Positions 11,197-19,247 of a stretch of 64,000 bases of DNA are shown piece by piece; positions within the stretch are counted from its first letter, which is position 1, and each line of letters begins with the position of its first letter. The position numbers and the translations under genes are program-made. The stretch is from the NCBI RefSeq assembly GCF_001423495.1, contig NZ_LMOG01000005.1, positions 308,424-372,423 on the forward strand, written 5' to 3'. Under the pieces are notes generated by a model. It was not told where the DNA came from and ran no database searches. It saw only the letters and a list, made by a program, of their open reading frames with translations. The stretch comes from Xanthomonas sp. Leaf131. Lineage in GTDB: Bacteria; Pseudomonadota; Gammaproteobacteria; Xanthomonadales; Xanthomonadaceae.

Positions 11197-11646
11197 TTAT
11201 TGCCCCTGCTGCTGTGGCCGCGCTGTATCTACTGCCCCCGCCGGCACCCAGATCGCCATACCAGCCGCGCGCTTCTGCGTGGTCGGGATACCGATGCCCA
11301 GCCCGCCACCAACGCGGCCGCCGTAGCTGCCGCCGCCCACCGACAGGCCGCCGCCGGAGCGCTCCGAGCCCACGCCGACGATGACCACGCCGTTGGCGCC
11401 GAGCTTGGCGGCTTCGCGCTTGAGCCGCATGACGGCTGCATCGGTCTGGCCCTGGGTGCCGAAGCCGGCGGCGCTGGTGGATTCGAGCTGGGCGATCTCC
11501 ACCGAGCCCACCGGGGCATTGGAATACACCTGGACCTGCGCCGGGTCGATCGGCGCGCGCGCCTGCCCCAGCATCACCTTGGAACTGCTCGCGCAGCCGG
11601 CCAGCAGCAATGCCAGCGCAGCTCCGATGACGATGTGCTTGTTCAT
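11197..11646 (-). CDS. Putative lipoprotein, glycine-rich C-terminal half
   Basis: A 149-residue product from the ATG at 11646, preceded by GGGGG. It has a clear lipobox, LALLLAGC, with the acylated cysteine near residue 18. A small alpha/beta domain follows: PVGSVEIAQLESTSAAGFGTQ, then AAVMRLKREAAKLGANGVVIVGV, a pattern seen in DUF4156/YbjQ-like small envelope proteins. The tail is a glycine/serine-rich segment (SVGGGSYGGRVGGGLGIGI). Probably anchored to the inner or outer membrane facing the periplasm. Function unknown. Confidence 0.75.
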   Translation of the reverse strand: MNKHIVIGAALALLLAGCASSSKVMLGQARAPIDPAQVQVYSNAPVGSVEIAQLESTSAAGFGTQGQTDAAVMRLKREAAKLGANGVVIVGVGSERSGGGLSVGGGSYGGRVGGGLGIGIPTTQKRAAGMAIWVPAGAVDTARPQQQGQ

Positions 11647-11841
11647 GATGAAGCCCCCTGTTGACGACAGTGACAGCGATGATCCGGCGCCCGGACTGAA
11701 TCGCGCCGGACTTTGGCGCACCCTAGCCATGCCCATGTGAGGTTGCCGCCAAGCCGCCATTGGTCAGGGTGACCATCCGCCCACGGCGTCTTTGCGGGTT
11801 GAACGTTAAGCTCGGGTCTTCTGAGAGAGGCGAGGTGGCAT

Positions 11842-12090
11842 GTGGGATTGATCAGCCTGCTATGGGGCATTGCGGCGCTGCTGTGGATGATCGTGGCCTT
11901 CATCCCGTTGCTGGGCTGGGGCAACTGGTTCCTGATTCCGTTTGCGGCGGTGGGCGCGCTGATCGCGGCGATCGCGCTGCTGTTCACCTCGGCCGGCAAC
12001 CGCGGGCGCGCCAAGACCGGCTTGCTGCTCAACGGCCTGGTGATCGTGGTCGGGGTGATTCGTCTGGGCCTGGGCGGCGGGGTAATTTAG
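11842..12090 (+). CDS. Small hydrophobic membrane protein
   Basis: An 82-residue product starting at GTG (the overlapping ATG at 11840 stops after two codons). GAGG lies upstream. It is almost entirely hydrophobic, with three predicted membrane segments: residues about 3-22, 27-48 and 61-80, separated by a short basic loop SAGNRGRAKT. This is the arrangement of small inner-membrane proteins conserved in xanthomonads. No function can be assigned. Confidence 0.6.
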   Translation: MGLISLLWGIAALLWMIVAFIPLLGWGNWFLIPFAAVGALIAAIALLFTSAGNRGRAKTGLLLNGLVIVVGVIRLGLGGGVI

Positions 12091-12331
12091 GAGGTGGCAT
12101 TCCTTCGGCGAGCAAGCGTGCTCACTGAGAGTCATGCTGCGGCTGGCGATGAAGAAGATCGATGCGCACATCGCTGTCTTTGTGCGCTCCGCGCGAGGTG
12201 AGCTGACTGCGCTGATCCAACCCTGATCACGCTGTCCGGACGCTCAGCGGGTTTAGCCCGTTGCAGCGCTGCGACACTGCGTCGCAGCGCGTTCAGCGAC
12301 AGATGGCGGGCGTAAACTTGTGGGCTGCTGA

Positions 12332-13333
<1,002 letters not shown>

Positions 13334-13442
13334 TTCCCGTGCAGCTAGTACGCACGCGGATGATGGTGGGGATCGAGTAGTAATCAAGCGTGGCGTGCCG
13401 GCATTCGAATGCCGCGGCACCGCCAGCCGTGCGCCAAACTGC

Positions 13443-13461
13443 GATAACGATTCTCATCTAC
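13443..13461 (+). promoter_or_regulatory. Fur-box-like site
   Basis: GATAACGATTCTCATCTAC matches 13 of 19 positions of the classical Fur consensus (GATAATGATAATCATTATC), with the GATAA and TCAT cores intact. It lies 34 nt before the GTG start of the membrane reductase gene, where a repressor would cover the promoter. The match was found by eye, without a scored matrix. Confidence 0.65.
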
Positions 13462-13494
13462 AATGGCGAGCCCACTGCTCCAGGCTGCTCGCGC

Positions 13495-16014
13495 GTGCTC
13501 AAGACCGTTCTGTTCCAACTGCACTGGCTGCTCGGCATTACCGCCGGGCTGGTGCTGTCGGTGATGGGGCTGACCGGCGCGTTGATGTCCTTCGAAAACG
13601 AGATCGTGCGCTTGGCCAATCCGGCCATCGCGCAGTTGGCGGAGCGGCATGCGGCAGGCGAGCGACCAATGCCGCTCGACGGACTGCTGCGCAAGCTCGA
13701 TCTGGACCAGCAGCAAGCGGTCACGCGCATGCTGATCGACCCCACCGGCGCACGCCCGTCCACCGCACGCCTGGCCGGCAAGGGTGGCGGCCGGGTGTAC
13801 TTCGATCCCTATACCGGCGAGAAGGTCGCCGCTCCCCGGTTGAGTGGCGCGTTTGCATTTATCGAAGACCTGCATCGCCATCTGACTGCCGGCAAGCGCG
13901 GTCAGGCAGTGACCGGTGCGAGCACCTTGATCCTGCTGTTCTTCTGCGCATCTGGCCTGTATCTGCGTTGGCCGCGACGCTGGTGGAGTCTGCGCACCTG
14001 GTGGGCGGTGGAATGGCGGCGGCAGGGGCGCAGTTTTCTGTGGAGCCTGCACGCGGTGTTCGGCACCTGGTGTCTGCTGGTCTATCTAGTGGTCGCACTG
14101 ACCGGGCTGACCTGGTCCTACACCTGGTATCGCGATGGCATGGTGGCCTTGCTCGGCACCGAGCCGGCGATGCGCGGCGACGGGCGCGATCATCGGCCGG
14201 CCACGGTGGATTTCGCAGCCGTGCAGCGCACTCTGGATTCGGTTCCGGCCACGCGCACGTCTGCGCTGGATCTACGTATTCCCGCTCGTGTGGGGCAACC
14301 GCTGAGCGCGCGCTTTTTGCCCGATCATCCCGACCACGATCGTGCTTACGACAATCTGGAAATCGATCCGGCCAGCGGCACGCTGCTAAAACGCCAGGAC
14401 TACGCATTGCTACCGTACGGGCAGCAGTTGCTGGTCAGCATGTTTCCGCTGCATTCGGGCAGTTTCTTCGGCCTGCCGGGCCGCATCGTGGTGATGCTGG
14501 CCAGTGTCGGCATGTCGGTGTTCTTCGTCACCGGCTGGATGCTGTACCTGGATCGCCGCCGCAAGAAGCGCGAACTGCGCGCCGCGCGCGTTGTATTGCA
14601 CAGCGCACCGGCGGCCTCGCAGGCCGAGCCGTGGTTGATCGGATTCGCCAGTCAGAGCGGATTCGCCGAGCGCCTTGCCTGGCAGGCCGCCGGGCATCTG
14701 CAGGCCGCCGGTCTGCCGGTGCAGGTGCGCTCGCTGGCGCACCTCGACGCCCAGCATCTGCAAGGCACCCGGCATGCACTGTTTGTGATCAGCACCTTCG
14801 GCGACGGCGAGCCGCCGGATACGGCGCGTGGCTTCGAGCGTGAGTTGCTGCGTCAGCGCCTGGCGTTGCCGCAGTTGGCGTATGCGGTGCTTGCGCTGGG
14901 CGACCGCCAATACGCGCAGTTCTGCGGGTTTTCGCGGCGCATCGAGCAGTGGTTGAACAGCCAAGGCGCGCAGCCGTTGTTCCCCGCGGTGGAAATGGAC
15001 AACGCCGATCCGCAGGCGCTAGCGCAGTGGCATGCGCAGTTGGGGCAGATCGCCGGCGCACCGGTTGCCGCGATCCCGCTGGCGCGGCCGACGCTGATGC
15101 AGTGGACGCTGTTATCGCGCACCCACCTCAATCCGGGCAGCGAAGGCGCGCCGATCTGGCGCATCGACCTGCAGCCACCGGCCGATGCGCACTGGCAGGC
15201 CGGCGACATCCTCGAAGTGCAGCCCGCGCATGCCGACCTGCAGGTGCGCGCCTGTCTGGCCGCATGGGGGCTGCAGCCCGATGCGTTGGTGCATGTGCAC
15301 GCGCAGTTGCTGCCGCTGCATCACGCCGCTGCCGAGCGCGTGTTGCCGGAAGCGCCCACAACGCCGCCGACTTCCATTCCCGATCCACAGACATGGCTGG
15401 ATGCCTGCGCCTGGCTGCCGACCCGCGACTACTCGCTGGCCAGCGTGCCGGCCGATGGCACCGCAACCACGGTGGTGCGCCTGACCACCTGCGCCGATGG
15501 CAGTCCCGGTCTTGGCTCGGGTTGGCTGATCTGCCACGCGCTCGTGGGTGCGCCAGTGCATGCGCGGCTGCGCACCAATCCCGGTTTCCATCGCGTCGAA
15601 CACGCGCCGATGGTGTTGATCGGTAACGGCACCGGCATCGCCGGCTTGCGCAGCTTGCTGCGCGAGGCCGAACGCGCAGGCGTGCATGGACATTGGTTGC
15701 TGTTCGGCGAACGTCACGCTGCGCACGATCGGCTGTTTGCCGACGAACTGCAGGCCTGGCAGCGCAGTGGTCATCTCCAGCAGCTGGAGTGGGTGTTCTC
15801 GCGCGACCAGGCGCACAAACGCTATGTGCAGCACCAACTGCGTGACGGTGGCGACGCGTTGCGCCACTGGATCGATCGCGGTGCAGTGATCTACGTGTGC
15901 GGCAGCCTGGACAGCATGGCCCGCGAAGTCGATGCCGCGCTGCGCGAGATTCTAGGCGAGACGCGACTGGAATCGTTGACCGCAGCGGGGCGTTATCGAC
16001 GCGATGTGTACTGA
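13495..16014 (+). CDS. PepSY-domain membrane protein fused to flavodoxin and FAD/NAD(P) reductase
   Basis: About 839 residues from a GTG at 13495, chosen because a Fur-like operator at 13443-13461 would otherwise fall inside the gene. The N-terminal half is a PepSY-associated TM protein with four membrane segments (LHWLLGITAGLVLSVMGLTGALMSF near the start, then ASTLILLFFCASGLYLRW, LHAVFGTWCLLVYLVVALTGL and IVVMLASVGMSVFFVTGWMLYL). The C-terminal half has a flavodoxin domain (IGFASQSGFAERLA; STFGDGEPPD), an FAD site (RDYSLASVPADG) and a nucleotide-binding part (MVLIGNGTGIAGLRSLL). The layout resembles CPR/sulfite-reductase flavoproteins joined to a membrane electron conduit. With the Fur site, a ferric-siderophore or ferric-iron reductase is the likely role. 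Confidence 0.88.
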   Translation: MLKTVLFQLHWLLGITAGLVLSVMGLTGALMSFENEIVRLANPAIAQLAERHAAGERPMPLDGLLRKLDLDQQQAVTRMLIDPTGARPSTARLAGKGGGRVYFDPYTGEKVAAPRLSGAFAFIEDLHRHLTAGKRGQAVTGASTLILLFFCASGLYLRWPRRWWSLRTWWAVEWRRQGRSFLWSLHAVFGTWCLLVYLVVALTGLTWSYTWYRDGMVALLGTEPAMRGDGRDHRPATVDFAAVQRTLDSVPATRTSALDLRIPARVGQPLSARFLPDHPDHDRAYDNLEIDPASGTLLKRQDYALLPYGQQLLVSMFPLHSGSFFGLPGRIVVMLASVGMSVFFVTGWMLYLDRRRKKRELRAARVVLHSAPAASQAEPWLIGFASQSGFAERLAWQAAGHLQAAGLPVQVRSLAHLDAQHLQGTRHALFVISTFGDGEPPDTARGFERELLRQRLALPQLAYAVLALGDRQYAQFCGFSRRIEQWLNSQGAQPLFPAVEMDNADPQALAQWHAQLGQIAGAPVAAIPLARPTLMQWTLLSRTHLNPGSEGAPIWRIDLQPPADAHWQAGDILEVQPAHADLQVRACLAAWGLQPDALVHVHAQLLPLHHAAAERVLPEAPTTPPTSIPDPQTWLDACAWLPTRDYSLASVPADGTATTVVRLTTCADGSPGLGSGWLICHALVGAPVHARLRTNPGFHRVEHAPMVLIGNGTGIAGLRSLLREAERAGVHGHWLLFGERHAAHDRLFADELQAWQRSGHLQQLEWVFSRDQAHKRYVQHQLRDGGDALRHWIDRGAVIYVCGSLDSMAREVDAALREILGETRLESLTAAGRYRRDVY

Positions 16015-16079
16015 GCGCGGTCATGACCACTGCATCGCAGCCCTAGCCGCATTTTATTGAAAGCAGTCAGAAGCTAGTG

Positions 16080-16197
16080 GGTCGAGGGCGCGGTGCCCTC
16101 ACCGCTCGCGGGACACGCCGCAAGTACGTCCTTGTAAGGCTCGGTGGCGGCATCCATGCCGCCACACGGTCCCGCAATCGGCGAGGACACCGCACCA
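16080..16197 (-). repeat. Palindromic element, copy 1 (minus orientation)
   Basis: A 118-bp element almost identical to 47190-47306. It can fold along its length: outer arms (GCGGTG.CCTC / GAGG.CACCGC), an inner GCGGGAC / GTCCCGC pair, and an apical GTGGCGGCAT-CC-ATGCCGCCAC hairpin. Its core, reversed, matches the plus-oriented elements at 16324, 47426 and 47643. It begins 66 bp after the reductase gene. Short open frames in it are by-products of the palindrome. Confidence 0.85.
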
Positions 16198-16323
16198 GAG
16201 AGTGGGTCGATGGCCTTGTGAAAAGCGGACCATCTCGCTGGTTGCCCTGGCTCGCTGATGCGGGCCGCAACTACATGAGAGTTAAGCGCATTAAAGGCAC
16301 CTCATGCATTGCTTGCAACATGC

Positions 16324-16478
16324 ACACCGACCATCTCGACTGGTCCTTGCCCGCTCACCGTCGCGGGACCTTACGCGGCATGGATGCCGCGTAAGAGCCT
16401 ACAAGGACGTACTTGCGGCGTGTCCCGCGACGGTGAGCGGGCAAGGGCCTTACAGCCAAACCGCAGATCATCGGCTCT
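16324..16478 (+). repeat. Palindromic element, copy 2 (plus orientation)
   Basis: Perfect 24-bp outer arms at 16346-16369 and 16422-16445, with an apical 12-bp-arm hairpin CTTACGCGGCAT-GG-ATGCCGCGTAAG at 16370-16395. The conserved core ACAAGGACGTACTTGCGGCG follows the apical hairpin. The right flank (GCAGATCATCGGCTCT) is shared with the 47-kb and window-end copies. It lies in a 644-bp gene-free interval (16015-16658); the rest, 16479-16658, holds nothing recognisable. Confidence 0.88.
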
Positions 16479-16658
16479 ACAAGTGATCCATCTGCATTGT
16501 CTAAACGCTCCTTACTTGCGGTGTGTCCAGCGATGCCAGGCCGGCAAGGACACTGCCGCAATCCGTAGCCAAGCCGTAGCTCAGCCACCCTGCAACGGAC
16601 CGGCGTGACGTAAGTTTTGTCAGCCGCTCTCAGTCTGACTTCGCGCATCCACTCACCC

Positions 16659-17540
16659 TCAACGGCAACTGGCATCCCCATCCACCACCGGCGCCTTCAT
16701 CCGGTAGATATCCAGTTGCCCCGCACGCGGTGCACGCGCGCTGCCGGTCACCAGCAACTCGCCCGGCTTGGCCGCATCCACCACCGCCCCGAAAGTGCGT
16801 TCCTGTGGACCGTTGAACGACAGTGGCAGCGCCTGGCCGGCGCCGTAATGCCCGTCCTTGCACGCCGCCAGCAATAACTGGCTGGGTCCATCGTTCTGGC
16901 CGCGCGCCCACACCAGCCCACGTCCATCGCCGAGCCAGGCCGCATCCAGCTCATCGGCAGCGCTGTTGATGTCGACCAACGCCGCCGGTGCAATGAAGGC
17001 CTGCCCATCCCAGCGCGCCACGAACACATCCATGCCGCCGGCCCCGCCGTGCCCATCGCTTGCGAACAGCAGGCGCGTGCCGTCCAGCGACAGGGTCGGG
17101 GAGCGCTCGTTGCCGCGGCTGTTGATCGACGCGCCCAGCGATTGCACCGCACCGATCCGGCCCTGCGCATCTACTGGCGCCCGATACAGATCCGCGCTAC
17201 CCGCACCGCCGGGCCGGGTGGAGGCGAACAGCAGCCAGCGGCCATCGGCACTGAACAATGGCGAGGTCTCGTCCTGCGCGGTGTCGATCGGCAGCGGCTG
17301 CGCGTTCTGCCAACGCCCGCCGCTCAGCTGGGCCTGCCACAGATCCCAACCGCCGGCCCCCCCGGCGCGGTCGCTGGCCCAGACGATGCGCTGCCCGTCC
17401 GGGCTCAGCGTGGCGCGCGCTTCGTTGGCCGGCGTGGACACCACCCCCATGCCTTCGATGCCGAACTCGGCAAGCCCCGACGCAGCCGGGACGAAGAGTA
17501 AACTTGCCGCCAGCGCGAGCAGCGTCCATCGGTATTGCAT
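16659..17540 (-). CDS. Exported PD40/TolB-like beta-propeller protein
   Basis: A 293-residue protein from the ATG at 17540 (AGGAAC upstream; a longer start at 17558 would lie in the adjacent MITE-like element). A signal peptide (RWTLLALAASLLFVPAASG) precedes four or five PD40 blades of the form ATLSPDGQRIVWASDRAGG, PLFSADGRWLLFASTRPGG, PTLSLDGTRLLFASDGHGG. This propeller is like the C-terminal domain of TolB and of OmpA-linked PD40 proteins, so it is likely a periplasmic binding scaffold. It has no peptidase domain. It is divergent from aroE, with the MITE-like element filling most of the space between them. Confidence 0.85.
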   Translation of the reverse strand: MQYRWTLLALAASLLFVPAASGLAEFGIEGMGVVSTPANEARATLSPDGQRIVWASDRAGGAGGWDLWQAQLSGGRWQNAQPLPIDTAQDETSPLFSADGRWLLFASTRPGGAGSADLYRAPVDAQGRIGAVQSLGASINSRGNERSPTLSLDGTRLLFASDGHGGAGGMDVFVARWDGQAFIAPAALVDINSAADELDAAWLGDGRGLVWARGQNDGPSQLLLAACKDGHYGAGQALPLSFNGPQERTFGAVVDAAKPGELLVTGSARAPRAGQLDIYRMKAPVVDGDASCR

Positions 17541-17557
17541 ACGGTGTTCCTGCCTCA

Positions 17558-17700
17558 AGAGCGGCTAACAAAATTACTACGCCGCCGCCAGGCGGGCGCG
17601 GTCGGTGCTCGGAATCGGCATGTACCACTCGTACAGTCCGGTTCCTGCGCGCCGTCCACCCCCATCTGACGACCGCTCGCTACATTTTGTTAGCCACTCT
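17558..17700. mobile_element. MITE-like element, 143 bp, copy 1
   Basis: The ends are 17-bp terminal inverted repeats with one mismatch (AGAGCGGCTAACAAAAT and, reversed, AGAGTGGCTAACAAAAT). It carries no coding capacity. A second copy of exactly 143 bp lies in opposite orientation at 49724-49866, and a diverged copy at 35075-35219. It occupies most of the interval between the PD40 gene and aroE, ending 18 nt before one start codon and 37 nt before the other. No target-site duplication is evident. Confidence 0.8.
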
Positions 17701-17737
17701 AAAGTCGCGCACAGTCTAGTCAACCAGAGAACGTTTC

Positions 17738-18589
17738 ATGCCCGTATCCCGTTATGCCGTGTTCGGTCACCCCGTTGCCCATTCGCTGTCGCCGGCCATC
17801 CACGCCGACTTCGGGAAACAGACCGGCATCGCGCTGGACTACACCGCCATCGACGCACCGCCGGAGGAATTCACCGCCGCGCTGGAGCGCTTCGCCGATG
17901 AAGGCGGCAAGGGGGCAAACGTCACCTTGCCGTTGAAAGAAGCCGCTTATGCGTTGTCGGCCAGCCTGAGCGACCGCGCGCGCCTGGCCGGTGCGGTCAA
18001 CACGCTGGTGCGCAACGACGGCCAGTGGCAGGGCGACAACACCGACGGCGTGGGCCTGGTGCGTGATCTCACCGATCGTCACGGCCTGGATCTGCGCGGC
18101 CGTCGCGTGCTGCTGCTGGGCGCCGGTGGCGCCGCACGTGGCGTGGCGCCGGCATTGCTGGAAGCCGGCATCACCGAGATGGTGGTGGTGAACCGCTCCC
18201 CCGAGCGCGCCGATGCGCTGTGCGATGCATTGGGCGAACCGGCGCGGGTGATGTCGCGCTATATCGAAGACCTGCGCGATCTGGGCGACTTCGAGCTGAT
18301 CGTCAATGCCACGGCCGCCGGGCGCGATCGCGACGCCGGTGCGTTCTCGCTGCCGCTGGGGCTGGTCAACAGCCTCACCGCCGCGGTCGATCTCAACTAC
18401 GGCGCCACCGCCATCGCGTTCCTGGCCTGGGCACGCGCGGCGCAATGCCGCTACGCCATCGATGGCCTGGGCATGCTGGTCGAACAAGCTGCCGAAAGCT
18501 TCGCGCTGTGGCATGGCGTGCGCCCGGACACCAACCCGATCTACGCCGCGCTGCGCGCGCGCGAGGCCGTCCTGATCAGCGCCGACTGA
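17738..18589 (+). CDS. aroE: Shikimate dehydrogenase
   Basis: A 283-residue enzyme reducing 3-dehydroshikimate to shikimate with NADPH in aromatic amino-acid synthesis. Seen: the substrate-site SLSPAIH, the catalytic lysine in [10 protein letters not shown] (Lys67), the paired aspartate in NTDGVGL (Asp103), the Rossmann motif GAGGAARG, the NADP-phosphate contact VNRSPERA, and the C-terminal [17 protein letters not shown] precedes the ATG. Two small membrane-protein genes follow at once, perhaps co-transcribed. Confidence 0.97.
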   Translation: MPVSRYAVFGHPVAHSLSPAIHADFGKQTGIALDYTAIDAPPEEFTAALERFADEGGKGANVTLPLKEAAYALSASLSDRARLAGAVNTLVRNDGQWQGDNTDGVGLVRDLTDRHGLDLRGRRVLLLGAGGAARGVAPALLEAGITEMVVVNRSPERADALCDALGEPARVMSRYIEDLRDLGDFELIVNATAAGRDRDAGAFSLPLGLVNSLTAAVDLNYGATAIAFLAWARAAQCRYAIDGLGMLVEQAAESFALWHGVRPDTNPIYAALRAREAVLISAD

Positions 18590-18599
18590 GGTGGGCACC

Positions 18600-18953
18600 G
18601 TGACCGCCACCGCTATCCTGCTGACCCTGGTCACCAGCCTGCTCTCTCGGGTGCCGCTGTTGATCGCCTTGCTGCTTGGGCTGGTGCTGCTGTGGCGCGC
18701 CCAGCGCGGGCCGTTGCGGCGCGCCGGGCTGGCCGCGCTGTGGGTGCTGCTGGGGTGTTTGCTGGCCGAGGTCGCGTTCCAGGCCATTCCGATGCTGTTG
18801 CTGCAACAAGGCAATGTGCGCCAGATCAGCATGGTGGTCAGCATTGCGCACTTCGTGCTGATGGCCATCCAGGCCGTGGGTATCGGCGTGCTGGTGTGGA
18901 CGCTGGCGCGTAGTCTGCAACGGTTGCCGCCCGCAGCCAGCGAGCGGTCATGA
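18600..18953 (+). CDS. Small integral membrane protein
   Basis: A 117-residue product starting at GTG 18600, with TGAGGTGG overlapping the aroE stop as the likely ribosome site (GTG at 18591 is an alternative). Four hydrophobic stretches are visible: AILLTLVTSLL..LLIALLLGLVLLW, LAALWVLLGCLLAEVAFQ and FVLMAIQAVGIGVLVWTLA. It overlaps the next gene by 4 nt (ATGA), so the two are coupled. No family recognised. Confidence 0.65.
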   Translation: MTATAILLTLVTSLLSRVPLLIALLLGLVLLWRAQRGPLRRAGLAALWVLLGCLLAEVAFQAIPMLLLQQGNVRQISMVVSIAHFVLMAIQAVGIGVLVWTLARSLQRLPPAASERS

Positions 18954-19177
18954 TTCCGATCAAGGCCCTGGGGCTGACCTTGGTCGGCCTGGTCAGCAGT
19001 GGCCAAGGCATCTGGACGCTGCTGTATCCGGAAAAATTGGCGGCGGTCAATCGTGGCGGCAGCTTGTACGAGCGCTTCGGTCCGACCGGGGTGGGCGGCG
19101 GCATGCTGGTCATGGGCCTGGCGATGGTGGTCATCGGCGTGGTGTGGGCACGCTACGCCTGGCCGCGACGGATTTAG
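18950..19177 (+). CDS. Small membrane protein, coupled to the preceding gene
   Basis: A 75-residue product whose ATG overlaps the previous stop (ATGA). Two membrane segments: residues about 5-24 (KALGLTLVGLVSSGQGIWTLLY) and 46-66 (GVGGGMLVMGLAMVVIGVVWARY), separated by a polar loop NRGGSLYERFGPT. The overlap suggests the two small proteins work together, possibly as a complex. Function unknown. Confidence 0.65.
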   Translation: MIPIKALGLTLVGLVSSGQGIWTLLYPEKLAAVNRGGSLYERFGPTGVGGGMLVMGLAMVVIGVVWARYAWPRRI

Positions 19178-19247
19178 AAGACAACTGCGTTCAGTTGTTC
19201 CGCACGCCGGTCGCAGCCGCTGCGCCGGTCCGTGCGAAAATAGCGCG

